NCBI GenBank assembly: GCA_947497295.1
Contig: CANMFU010000005.1
Location: 1 to 64,000, forward strand
Length of the DNA: 64,000 nucleotides
From: an uncultured Roseovarius sp.
GTDB lineage: Bacteria; Pseudomonadota; Alphaproteobacteria; Rhodobacterales; Rhodobacteraceae
Direction: 5' to 3'
Both the position numbers and the translations under genes were made by a program. Below, piece by piece: positions 27,857 through 36,241 of this stretch (positions are counted from its first letter, which is position 1; each line of letters starts with the position of its first letter). The notes under the pieces are model-generated. The model worked only from the letters and a program-made list of their open reading frames with translations. It ran no database searches and was not told the DNA's origin.

Positions 27857-28978
27857 TCAGGCCGAAACGATGGCGAGGTATTCGTCCAGCGCGGGGCCGT
27901 AGTTTTCCTCGTACCACGCCACATCCAGCGGCACCTGCACCGCGAAGTTATCCGGCGCCACCGGGTTGAACCGGCGCTCGTCCTCGGGGATCAGATCGTC
28001 GGCGGCGGGGTTGGCCGGGCCTTGGGACAGCATGTTGAACATGACCAGCTGACGTTCGGGGTCCTGGGCCGACGCGATGAACTTCATCGCAGCCTCGGCG
28101 CCGCCCGGATTGCCCTTGATCACCGCCATCGCGCCGGGCGAGATGACGCCGTCTTGCCAGGTAAAGCTGACATCGCCATCTGTATCCTGCTCCAGCAGGC
28201 GCGCGCGGGTGGACCAGATCAGTGCCATCGACGCCTCGCCGTTCAGCATCAGCGTCTGGCTTTCGGCGCCATTGCCCCAGAAGCTGATGACGTGCTGTTT
28301 GAAATCCTTCAGCTTGTTATGCGCGCGCTCCAGATCCAGCGGATAGAGATCCGCCTGCGCCACGCCGTCACCCATGAGCAGCGCCTCCCACATGCCCGCG
28401 CCCCATTTATACATCGAGCGTTTGCCGGGGAATGTGTCGGTGTCAAAGAAATCGGCCATGGTTTTCGGGGGATTGTCGCCAAACTTGGTGGCGTCATAGG
28501 CGATGATGTAGCTGAAGAAATAGGACGAGGCCGAATATTCCCAGCCAAAGCCCTCGCGCATCTTGGATTTATCAACGATATCATAATCAATCGGCTCGAT
28601 CATGCCCTTCTTGCCGAGCGATTCAGCGGAAAAGGCGTCGGCGTCCATGATGTCCCATGTGGGGGTGCCGCTTTCGAATTGGGCCTGGATCGCGCCTTCG
28701 GTCGGTCCAGATCCGTCCTGACGCACGCGGATGCCTGTTTCATCCTCGAACGGTTTGCCGTAAGCCTCCCCGTAGGCATCCACCGCGTCGCCGCCCCAGC
28801 TGACGAAGACCAGCTGGCCGTCATCGGCCAGCACCGGCGCGCCGCGCGTGGCAACCACGGTGGCGCCCAGCAATGCCATGCCCAGCTGGGTGAATTTGCG
28901 GCGGCTGATCTTGCCCTGTCGGGCCTTGTCGGCCAGCAGCTGCAGTTGGTCGTCGGTGAAATTATCTGTTGGTTTCAT
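27857..28978 (-). CDS. Polyamine-type ABC transporter substrate-binding protein with a Tat-like signal
   Basis: The 373-residue protein has an N-terminal soluble stretch, then SRRKFTQLGMALLGATVVAT and ending VLADDG. This twin-arginine pattern suggests Tat export. The mature part is a PotD/YdcS-type fold (LVFVSWGGDAVDAYGEAYGK, PTWDIMDADAFSAESLGKKG, MYKWGAGMWEALLMGDGV). It should bind a cationic solute in the periplasm and hand it to the two permeases. The start has GGGAGA upstream. The ligand cannot be told from sequence. The enzymes encoded next door suggest an amine or guanidino compound. Confidence 0.88.
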   Translation of the reverse strand: MKPTDNFTDDQLQLLADKARQGKISRRKFTQLGMALLGATVVATRGAPVLADDGQLVFVSWGGDAVDAYGEAYGKPFEDETGIRVRQDGSGPTEGAIQAQFESGTPTWDIMDADAFSAESLGKKGMIEPIDYDIVDKSKMREGFGWEYSASSYFFSYIIAYDATKFGDNPPKTMADFFDTDTFPGKRSMYKWGAGMWEALLMGDGVAQADLYPLDLERAHNKLKDFKQHVISFWGNGAESQTLMLNGEASMALIWSTRARLLEQDTDGDVSFTWQDGVISPGAMAVIKGNPGGAEAAMKFIASAQDPERQLVMFNMLSQGPANPAADDLIPEDERRFNPVAPDNFAVQVPLDVAWYEENYGPALDEYLAIVSA

Positions 28979-29007
28979 TATTGTTATCTCCCTTGTTGGT
29001 GGTCGCG

Positions 29008-30075
29008 CTACAGAAGGAACCCCTTCTGCTCGGGCCAGCTGGCCCAGATATCGCTGCCGGGCGCGAGGCCCACGGGCAGATCGTCGGTGGGGTGGTTCAG
29101 CGTGATTTGCGTATCCTCTGGCCCGATCAGATCAATGCGCGTGGCGGCGCCCAGATAGGTCAGGTCCAGCACTTTGGCCGGGATGGCATTTCCACTGCCG
29201 GGTTCGGTATGGCCAAGGCTCATATATTCGGGGCGCACGGCAAGGGTATGGCCGTTTTCATGGCCGGGCGCGCGCAGACTGCGCCCGCCGATCGTGCCGC
29301 GTAGCATGTCGCCGTCGCGCGTGGTGCTGCTGAGAGGCAAAAGGTTGATGTCGCCCAGAAACTCGGCGACGAACCGGTTTTCAGGACGCTCATAGATTTC
29401 GCGTGGCGGCGCGATCTGTTGCAGCTTGCCCTTTTCAAAAATCGCAACGCGGCTGGACAGCGCCAGCGCTTCGGATTGGTCGTGGGTGACGAAGATGAAT
29501 GTCGTTCCCGTCTCGCGGTGCAGGCGGCGGACCTCGTCCTGCATCTGGCCGCGCAGGTTCTTGTCCAGCGCCGAAAACGGCTCGTCCAGCAGCATCACGG
29601 GCGGCTCGCAGGCCAGCGCGCGGGCCAGCGCGACGCGCTGTTGTTGCCCGCCGGACAGCGCATCGGGGCGTTTGTGGCCGTGGCCGCCAAGGCCGACCAT
29701 CTCGATAATCTCGGACACGCGCGCCTTGATCTCGCGCGAGGCGCGTTTCTGCACCTTCAGCGGGAAGGCGATGTTCTGCTCGACAGTCATGTGCGGGAAC
29801 AGCGCATAGCCCTGAAACACCATGCCAAAACCGCGCCGTTCGGCCGGCACATCTGTCATGTCCTTGCCGTCCAGCGTCATCGTGCCGCGCGTTGCCTCTT
29901 CAAAGCCGGCGGTCAGCATGAGGAAGGTGGATTTGCCGGATCCCGACGGTCCCAGCAACGTCAGAAACTCGCCCCGCCCGATGGTCAGCGAAATATCGTC
30001 CAGCGCGGTGAAGGTTCCGAAATCCTTGCCGATGCCCTTTACCCCGATTTCGGCGGCGCGGGTTTTTATGGTCAT
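29008..30075 (-). CDS. Polyamine-type ABC transporter ATP-binding protein (PotA-like)
   Basis: From the ATG at 30075 (GGGAGGA upstream) the ATPase has 355 residues, with Walker A LLGPSGSGKST, Q-loop GMVFQGYALFPHM, signature [14 protein letters not shown], Walker B MLLDEPFSALDK and H-loop FVTHDQSEA. A C-terminal TOBE-like domain (from about residue 270) includes AVRPEYMSLG. The frame is open 26 codons further upstream without a good start. It energises the downstream binding protein and permeases. It is the first gene of the operon and follows the LysR gene by 100 bases on the same strand. Confidence 0.9.
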   Translation of the reverse strand: MTIKTRAAEIGVKGIGKDFGTFTALDDISLTIGRGEFLTLLGPSGSGKSTFLMLTAGFEEATRGTMTLDGKDMTDVPAERRGFGMVFQGYALFPHMTVEQNIAFPLKVQKRASREIKARVSEIIEMVGLGGHGHKRPDALSGGQQQRVALARALACEPPVMLLDEPFSALDKNLRGQMQDEVRRLHRETGTTFIFVTHDQSEALALSSRVAIFEKGKLQQIAPPREIYERPENRFVAEFLGDINLLPLSSTTRDGDMLRGTIGGRSLRAPGHENGHTLAVRPEYMSLGHTEPGSGNAIPAKVLDLTYLGAATRIDLIGPEDTQITLNHPTDDLPVGLAPGSDIWASWPEQKGFLL

Positions 30076-30175
30076 GGCGTCCTCCCTTTGAGCCCTGAGC
30101 GTAGTGGCGGGCGGCAATGCGGCGCAATCGAATTGTTTTCCCAGTACGGACAAATTTCATTTGCCATTGCCCGGC

Positions 30176-31066
30176 TCATCGCTTGCGCTGCGGCAGTGAG
30201 GCGATGATCCAGCGGCGAAAGGCGAGGGCTGGCGCAAGCCCTGCCTTTTGCGGTGGTGTGCACAGATAATAGGCATCCGGCGAGGTGATCCGCACGTCAC
30301 CGACCCGGATCAACTGCCCGGCCTCCATCGCCGCATTGCCAATCAGAACGTCGCCCATGGACACGCCCTGACCGGCAATCGTTGCCGCATAGACAAGATT
30401 CATGTCGGAAAAAACCGGTCCTTTGTCTGCGGCGGCTTGTGGCAGCCCGGCGGCGTCCATCCATTGGCGCCAGTCGCTGTAATCGCCCAGATGCAGCAGT
30501 TCGGCGCGCAGCAGATCGGCGGCGGTTTCGATCCCGCCAAGGCGGTTGGCCAATATGGGCGCGATGAGCGGTGCAAATTCGACCTGTTGCAGCAGTTCCA
30601 CCTCGACGCCCTGCATCGCGCCGCTACCAAAGGCGATAAAGATGTCGGCGGCAGGGCTGGACACGTCATCAAGGCGGCGGGGCGTCACGATGCGCAGATC
30701 GACCTCGGGGCAGACGGCGCGAAACTCGCCGATGCGCGGTGCCAGCCAGAAGGCGGCGAAACCGGGCGTGCAACTGACCGTCAGTGTGCCGGACAGGCTG
30801 TGCCCTGCATTGCGCGCCGCTGATCCGGCGATGGCAGAAAGCGCGCTGCGCACGTCGCCGGCATAGGCGCGCCCGCGCGGCGTCAGCTCGATCCGTGTGC
30901 CGACGCGGTTGAACAGGGCAAAGCCAAGGTCACGCTCCAGCAGGCGCAACTGATGGCTGACGGCGCTGCGCGTCAGGTTCAGCTCTTCCGCCGCGGCCCA
31001 GACCGTGCCGTGACGCGCGAAACATTCCAGCGCGCGCAGGGCTTGGGTGGACGGGATGCGGGACAT
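30176..31066 (-). CDS. LysR-family transcription regulator (GcvA-like)
   Basis: The 296-residue regulator has an N-terminal winged helix (ALRALECFARHGTVWAAAEE, then LNLTRSAVSHQLRLLERDLG and FALFNRVGTRIELTPRG). A C-terminal effector domain follows (LTVSCTPGFAAFWLAPRIGE). The pattern is that of the GcvA/AmpR subgroup. It is divergent from the M20 amidohydrolase gene and co-oriented with the ABC operon. It probably controls both from the 145-base gap. The effector is unknown. Confidence 0.88.
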   Translation of the reverse strand: MSRIPSTQALRALECFARHGTVWAAAEELNLTRSAVSHQLRLLERDLGFALFNRVGTRIELTPRGRAYAGDVRSALSAIAGSAARNAGHSLSGTLTVSCTPGFAAFWLAPRIGEFRAVCPEVDLRIVTPRRLDDVSSPAADIFIAFGSGAMQGVEVELLQQVEFAPLIAPILANRLGGIETAADLLRAELLHLGDYSDWRQWMDAAGLPQAAADKGPVFSDMNLVYAATIAGQGVSMGDVLIGNAAMEAGQLIRVGDVRITSPDAYYLCTPPQKAGLAPALAFRRWIIASLPQRKR

Positions 31067-31211
31067 GCGGCGGCTCCTTGGGATGGTTCATAATATCCGC
31101 TGCGGGCTGTGCGTCCACTCTTTAGGTGAGCAGAATTTGCTGATCGCAGGAAAAGGTTTCACTTTGATGCGGCGTCAAGCGCCGCTTAACTGCACGGCGC
31201 AGGAGGACGCC
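31067..31211. promoter_or_regulatory. Divergent promoter region, LysR gene / M20 amidohydrolase
   Basis: 145 bases separate the two divergent starts, the classic arrangement for LysR control of its neighbour. The ribosome site AGGAGGA lies just before the amidohydrolase ATG. I could not place a T-N11-A operator with confidence. Confidence 0.5.
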
Positions 31212-32792
31212 ATGACATTGACTGATGCACAGACCCACGCCCTGAAAACCGTTGACGCGCGCATGCCGGAGCTGTCCGAATGGTGCGCGACGATTTTCGA
31301 CTTTGGCGAAACGGCGTGGCGCGAATACCGCTCGGCCGAATGGTACGTGGCGCGGCTGCGCGCCGAAGGCTTCACCGTCGAAGAAGGGTCCGGCGGGATG
31401 CCGACCGCCTTTTGCGCCGAGTGGTCGAATGGCGACGGGCCGATCATCGGGATGTATGGCGAATATGATGCCATTCCGGGCAATTGCCAGGCCGCAGTGA
31501 CGCATCGCGCCCCGCGCGATGGGCTGGGATACATGGCCGGCGGCCATACCGACCCGCATTCGGGGCTGGGCATCGGCGCGCTGGGCGGGCTCTTGGCGAC
31601 CAAGGCGGCGATGGAGGCGGGCGGCATCAAGGGCGGCCTGCGATTCACTGGCGAGCCTGCGGAAAAGGTGCGCGGTTCGAAACCCATTCACGCCGCCAAA
31701 GGGTATTATGACGGGCTGGCGGCGATGCTGTCGTTTCATCCGTTCTACATGCTGCCGATGTGCAACACGGTGCGCTGGGATACTCACTGTGGCGCCGCCT
31801 ATTCGATGATCTACCGGTTTATCTGCGACACGCCCGAGGCATGGGGCGCCGGCGATGGCGCGCCGATCCCGCAATCGCACTCCGCCATCCGCGCGCCAGG
31901 CGCGTCCGAGGCGCTGGTGCAGATGTATTCGCTGTCGAAATCCCTGCGCGAGTCGATGCTGCCGCATCAGGGCGGCTGGTCCATCTCCGAGGCGATCCTG
32001 ACAGCCGGTCAGGCCACCGCCGACAACCAGCCCGCCGGGCTGGCCGAATTGCAGTACATGATGCGCACCCCGACCGTGGAGATGGCCGAGCAGGTGACAG
32101 CGGCGCTGGACCGCAACGCCGCCGCCGTCGCCGCCATGACCGGCTGCCGGTGGGAGCGGCACTGGGTCTGCAAATCGCGCCCCGGATTGGCCAATCACGC
32201 GATGGCGAATGTCGTTTGGGACGCGTTGCAAGCCGCTGGTGCGCCCGAATGGGGCGCCGAGGCGGTCAGGGTCGCACAGGACATACAGGCCAATCTGGCG
32301 CAGGCGCCCATGGCCGAGCCGTTTATTGATGAGATGAGCCGTCTGATTTCCCCGCAGGATGCCGAGGCGATTTTGCGCCGCGATCTGCCACCTTCGCAGC
32401 TCAACAGCACATCGGACGATTACACCGACATGAGCTGGCACGCCCCGCTGGCGCGGTTCTACATCGCGCGCCCGGCGCTGAAGCCGAACGGCCCGCCCTA
32501 TCCCAACTGGGTGATGAACGCGCTGGGTGGAATCCCCGCCACGATTGACCCGATGGTGCGAACAGCGGCGCGGGTCTGCGCCCTGTCAGCACTGCGCCTC
32601 TTGGAGGACAAGGCGGCGCGCGATGCCGCTATGGACGAATTCAAGGACCGCACCGGCGGCGGTGTGGGCGGGGATAAATGGCTGGCCCCGCTATGCGATT
32701 ACGAGCCGCCCATTCATTTCCGCTGGCCTGAATATATCGACACCCCGCGCGGGCGCGACTGGTGGATACCCTCTGCCATGCCCGATGCCTGA
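31212..32792 (+). CDS. M20-family metallo-amidohydrolase (AbgB-like)
   Basis: The 526-residue enzyme shows M20 metal-site motifs: GMYGEYDAIPG, GYMAGGHTDPHSGLGIGALG (His/Asp ligands), and LRFTGEPAEKVRGSKP with the catalytic/ligand Glu. A dimerisation insert follows in the middle. The size and GEYDA motif are closest to the p-aminobenzoyl-glutamate hydrolase AbgB type. It should split an amide bond. The ATG at 31212 with AGGAGGA just upstream is preferred over earlier in-frame ATGs. It is followed 18 bases later by a dimethylarginine-hydrolase-like gene, suggesting successive steps on one N-substituted compound. Confidence 0.85.
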   Translation: MTLTDAQTHALKTVDARMPELSEWCATIFDFGETAWREYRSAEWYVARLRAEGFTVEEGSGGMPTAFCAEWSNGDGPIIGMYGEYDAIPGNCQAAVTHRAPRDGLGYMAGGHTDPHSGLGIGALGGLLATKAAMEAGGIKGGLRFTGEPAEKVRGSKPIHAAKGYYDGLAAMLSFHPFYMLPMCNTVRWDTHCGAAYSMIYRFICDTPEAWGAGDGAPIPQSHSAIRAPGASEALVQMYSLSKSLRESMLPHQGGWSISEAILTAGQATADNQPAGLAELQYMMRTPTVEMAEQVTAALDRNAAAVAAMTGCRWERHWVCKSRPGLANHAMANVVWDALQAAGAPEWGAEAVRVAQDIQANLAQAPMAEPFIDEMSRLISPQDAEAILRRDLPPSQLNSTSDDYTDMSWHAPLARFYIARPALKPNGPPYPNWVMNALGGIPATIDPMVRTAARVCALSALRLLEDKAARDAAMDEFKDRTGGGVGGDKWLAPLCDYEPPIHFRWPEYIDTPRGRDWWIPSAMPDA

Positions 32793-32810
32793 CCCAAAGG
32801 AGCCTTTCCC

Positions 32811-33728
32811 ATGCTAGATAAAACCCAAAGCGAATTTACCCTCCAGCGCCGCAAGCGCGGCGGCGGCACGCCGCGCATGAAAAACTGGCACCTGCCCAAT
32901 GAGACAGACGCGCTCAGCCATGTCCTGCTGGGATCGCCCGCGCATCTGAAACACCTATCAACCTCAAGCTTGTCATCGAAGCACCTGCGCGAAAACCCCT
33001 GCAACATTCAGGTCGCGCAATCCCAACATGCCGAAATGGTGGCCGCCTACGAGCATTTCGGCGTCAAGGTTAAGATGCACGCGGCCCAGCCCGAATTGCC
33101 CATGCAAGTCTATGCGCGCGATTCGTCGGTAATGACACCTTATGGCGCGATCATTACAGCGATGTCGCAATGGTGGCGCCGGGGCGAGAATTACGCCGCC
33201 ATCCGCACCTACGAAGAACTGGGCATTCCGATCTATGACATGGTCACCGCCGGCACGTTCGAGGGCGGCGATTTCAACGTGATCGAAGAGGGCGTCCTTC
33301 TGATCGGCTGCGGCGGCGCGCGCACGAACGAGGCCGGCGCGCGTCAGGTGGCCGGATGGTTCGAGGATGAGGGCTGGGAGGTCAAGCTGGCCTTTATCGA
33401 CGAATATTATGTGCATATCGACCTGATGGTCGTGCCGATTGCCGAGAAACTGACCGCCGTTTGCCTTGATTGCACTGATCCCTGGATCGTCGACTGGCTC
33501 AAGGGCAAGGGCCATGAGATCATCGACGTGCCGTTCCGCGACACGATGAATCTGGGGTGCAACGTGATGAGCCTTGGCAATGGCAAGATCATCGCGCCCA
33601 AAGCCTCGACCGTGCTGGTCGATGCGCTGCGCGCGCGCGGATTCGAGGTGGCGGCGATTGATACGGCCGAAATCTCGAAAACCGGCGGCGGCATTCACTG
33701 CATGGCGCAAGCGCTCAATCGCGGCTGA
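32811..33728 (+). CDS. Dimethylarginine dimethylaminohydrolase-like amidinohydrolase
   Basis: The 305-residue enzyme belongs to the guanidino-group-modifying family (DDAH, arginine deiminase, amidinotransferase). Catalytic landmarks are all present: YARDSSV (Arg-Asp 103-104), EGGDFNVI (151-154), HID (His202, Asp204) and a C-terminal GGGIHC with the nucleophile Cys297. Such enzymes hydrolyse or transfer amidino groups of arginine derivatives. The exact substrate is open, and methylated arginine is only one option. It is in an operon with the M20 amidohydrolase. A hairpin lies 23 bases after its stop. Confidence 0.85.
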   Translation: MLDKTQSEFTLQRRKRGGGTPRMKNWHLPNETDALSHVLLGSPAHLKHLSTSSLSSKHLRENPCNIQVAQSQHAEMVAAYEHFGVKVKMHAAQPELPMQVYARDSSVMTPYGAIITAMSQWWRRGENYAAIRTYEELGIPIYDMVTAGTFEGGDFNVIEEGVLLIGCGGARTNEAGARQVAGWFEDEGWEVKLAFIDEYYVHIDLMVVPIAEKLTAVCLDCTDPWIVDWLKGKGHEIIDVPFRDTMNLGCNVMSLGNGKIIAPKASTVLVDALRARGFEVAAIDTAEISKTGGGIHCMAQALNRG

Positions 33729-33750
33729 CAAGCAAAGGGGAAAAACCCTG

Positions 33751-33776
33751 ACAGGGGGCGCGGCTGTGCCCCCTGT
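33751..33776. terminator. Hairpin between convergent DDAH-like and glycosyltransferase genes
   Basis: ACAGGGGGC and GCCCCCTGT form a perfect 9-bp GC-rich stem with an eight-base loop. It is centred between two converging genes (stops at 33,728 and 33,801) and could end transcripts from both sides. T runs are short. Confidence 0.6.
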
Positions 33777-33800
33777 GCTATTTGGCGTCGGCTGCGCTGC

Positions 33801-35123
33801 TCACGAAACCATTGTTCCAGCCGGCACCTCATCGCCCTTTTCGCGGCGTGCCAACGCGCCAAGGATCGCTGCAGCAGCGGCTTTGGTGCCGGGATTGCGT
33901 TGCATATCATCCGAGATTTCGGCCAGACGTCCGCGCATCGCCGTGTCGTTCAAAATGGCCATGATATCGGCGCGCAGCGATTCGATGGACCAATCGGCGC
34001 GGTTGATATGCCTGCCGACACCGACCGTCTGCGCGCGCTGGGCGTTGTCGTGCCCGTCCCAGCAATATGGCATGACCAGCGATGGCACCCCATGATACAG
34101 CGCCTCGCAAAAGCTGTTATTGCCGCCGTGATGAATGGCCAGCGCGGCCTTTTCCATGACCGAGGGTTGCGGAAACCAACTGCCCAGATGCACATTGTCG
34201 GGCACGCGGTCATAGGCTTCGATCTGGGCGCCGACATTGACCAGAAACCGCGCCGGAACGGTCTCAAAGACAGCAATCAACCGTTTGATCAGGTCCGTAT
34301 CCACCGCACCCAGCGAGCCGAAACTGACATAGACAAGCGGCCCTGCGCTTAGCGGAAAACGCGGCGGGTCAAACTGGTTTTCGCTGCGCACACAGCCTTC
34401 GAGAAAGACGAATTTATCTTCTGGTAACGGGTTCCGGCGACAGTAGCGTACAGCGGCAGGCGAAAGAATTAGGTTCAAGGTCGGGGAGGGCTCTAAAAAC
34501 TGCGCGCCGCGTAAATCGGCCAGCAGGTGCTTCTTGCGAAATCTGTTGTAGTGGCGATGCACCGCGTCTGTGGCGGCGCGATATGCGGTGTCGAAACTGG
34601 CAATCGCGCCGGTGTCTTCGGGTGTCAGGCCCGACAGATAGGGCGGGACAGCGGGATCGGGTATCTCGGTCTCGGCGCAGGACACGATGCGGATCCAGGG
34701 GCATCCGGCATTGGCGATGGCGGGAAACATGATGACGTTGTCCAGCACGATGGCGTCCGGTGCGATCTGTTGCAGCAGCCGGGCCAGATCATCTTCGGCC
34801 GCGATAACGGTGTCGACAATTGCCGCCCATGTGGGCCGGACATAGGTCTGAAGCTGCGCCAGCGGGTCCAGATTGAAATGGGGCACATGGGTGTTGGTGA
34901 ATTCCTGCCAGTAGTCGGCGATGGTTTCGGCATTGGTGGCCGGGTCTTCGGGCAGGTGGTATTCCTTGAAGCCGTAATCGGCGAACACACCGGTGAATCC
35001 CGGATGGCAGATGAACACCGGGATCGCGCCCTTTTTTTGCAGCTCCTGCGCGATGCCGACACAGTTCAGCGCGGCGCCAAAGCTGGCCTCGGGAAAAAAG
35101 GCGATCGTTTGGGGGCGGGTCAT
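33801..35123 (-). CDS. Family-1 glycosyltransferase (UGT/MGT type), paralogue A
   Basis: The 440-residue GT-B protein starts MTRPQTIAFFPEASFGAALN. The C-terminal nucleotide-sugar site carries YVSFGSLGA (about 265-273), GSWFPQPSV (314-322), HHGGNNSF (331-338) and MPYCWDGHDN (351-360). These correspond to the HGG and D-Q/D-N regions of UDP-glycosyltransferases, so it probably transfers a sugar to a small acceptor in the cytosol. The acceptor is unknown. Its ATG overlaps the stop of the GntR gene (ATGA), so regulator and enzyme share a transcript. It is co-linear with paralogue B at 40,145 across the whole length. Confidence 0.85.
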   Translation of the reverse strand: MTRPQTIAFFPEASFGAALNCVGIAQELQKKGAIPVFICHPGFTGVFADYGFKEYHLPEDPATNAETIADYWQEFTNTHVPHFNLDPLAQLQTYVRPTWAAIVDTVIAAEDDLARLLQQIAPDAIVLDNVIMFPAIANAGCPWIRIVSCAETEIPDPAVPPYLSGLTPEDTGAIASFDTAYRAATDAVHRHYNRFRKKHLLADLRGAQFLEPSPTLNLILSPAAVRYCRRNPLPEDKFVFLEGCVRSENQFDPPRFPLSAGPLVYVSFGSLGAVDTDLIKRLIAVFETVPARFLVNVGAQIEAYDRVPDNVHLGSWFPQPSVMEKAALAIHHGGNNSFCEALYHGVPSLVMPYCWDGHDNAQRAQTVGVGRHINRADWSIESLRADIMAILNDTAMRGRLAEISDDMQRNPGTKAAAAAILGALARREKGDEVPAGTMVS

Positions 35124-36052
35124 GTGCGGGGGCCTTTTGCCAGCGGGGGAATGCCGCGGTTTGCCGCCTGCGGTTTGCGAATACGTGAACGGCGCAGATG
35201 CACGACGATCTGGTCGGCGGCCAGCTGAAACTGACTGCGTTCGAGGCTATCAAGAATCTCCAGATGCTCCAACATGGCCTGCCTCAGGCGAAATTCGGGG
35301 CTGAGCGCGATCTTTTGCGAGGCTTTGCGCAGCCGGTGATGTGCCGTCAGCGTGCCGCGCAGAAAGCGGTTGCCGGAACATTCGGCGATCAATGTATGAA
35401 ACTCGACATCTATGCGCCGGAAGCCTGCCGGAGCAACGGCGCCCTCTGGTGCGTTCAGAAAACTGGTCATCCGCTCGCGCAGAAGCCCGGCGCGTTTGGT
35501 GTCCAGCGCGAAATCCGGCGCCAGGATTGCCTGCGGTTCCATGAGAATGCGAAAGTCAAAACTGTCCTCGATGGCGTTTGCGGAATCCACCATCGGCTGA
35601 AACGCCCATGCGCGACCTGGAAGTTGGCGCACAATGCCATCTTTCGTCAGTACTTTTAGCGCATTTAGTACAGAGGCGCGCGGCGCATTATACCGCCGTG
35701 CCAGTGCGCTGACGGACTGCACGGCGCCGATGCGCCGCTCTGCCCGGTCTGATAGGATCTGGTGGGCAACGGAATGTTCGCTCTCCTCAAGGGATCGGAT
35801 CGTGGCGCTGATGTCTTCGGGCGATGCGAGTGTCAGGAAGTATCCTTCCTCCGCGCGCCATTCCAGAGCATCCCTTTCTTCCAGGACCTTAAAAGCAGAC
35901 CTGATCGGCGTTCGCGAGACCCCACAAGCCTTGGAAAAGGTCTGCTCAGGCAGGTGGTCGCCAGCGGCCATGCCGGTTTCCAGCGCGACCCCGAGGATTT
36001 TCTGCGCCAGCTCCAGATGGTTTTGCCGGATGTGTCGGCGGGGTTCGGCCAC
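35120..36052 (-). CDS. GntR-family transcription regulator with two apparent winged helices
   Basis: From a GTG at 36052 with AGGAGA at good spacing the product has 310 residues. The first winged helix (about 13-73) has EQTFSKACGVSRTPIRSAFK. A second helix-turn-helix-like unit (about 97-153) has ALARRYNAPRASVLNALKVL and DGIVRQLPGRAWAF. The rest is an FCD-like all-helical ligand domain with DFRILMEPQAILAP and FHTLIAECSGNRFL. It probably senses the amine or its conjugate and controls the divergent importer operon. The frame stays open far upstream, antisense to the binding-protein gene, but that part is not GntR-like. Confidence 0.82.
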   Translation of the reverse strand: MAEPRRHIRQNHLELAQKILGVALETGMAAGDHLPEQTFSKACGVSRTPIRSAFKVLEERDALEWRAEEGYFLTLASPEDISATIRSLEESEHSVAHQILSDRAERRIGAVQSVSALARRYNAPRASVLNALKVLTKDGIVRQLPGRAWAFQPMVDSANAIEDSFDFRILMEPQAILAPDFALDTKRAGLLRERMTSFLNAPEGAVAPAGFRRIDVEFHTLIAECSGNRFLRGTLTAHHRLRKASQKIALSPEFRLRQAMLEHLEILDSLERSQFQLAADQIVVHLRRSRIRKPQAANRGIPPLAKGPRT

Positions 36053-36152
36053 TGGTCCATCTCCTGAGTAACGATTTGTCCTGCATGGATCAGGCCGGAC
36101 TGAAAAAGAACATCGAATACAGTTTGACGTATTTTTATGCATCTTAATACTG

Positions 36153-36171
36153 TGTCGGAAAGTGAACGACA
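36153..36171. promoter_or_regulatory. Possible operator in the GntR/importer divergent gap
   Basis: TGTCG, nine bases, then CGACA form an inverted repeat in the 189-base gap between the divergent GntR and binding-protein genes. Position and symmetry suit a dimeric regulator, but the match to known GntR operators is weak. Confidence 0.3.
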
Positions 36172-36241
36172 ACGTTTGCAAATAACAAAACGCACGCGCC
36201 GCCCGTTTTCGTGGGTGAGCCGTGATAACGGGAGGAACGAA

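Noticed and set aside
27815-29158. 447-codon plus-strand frame opposite the polyamine-type binding protein.
   Set aside because: No recognisable domain or start signal, and it overlaps a gene with clear signal and fold.
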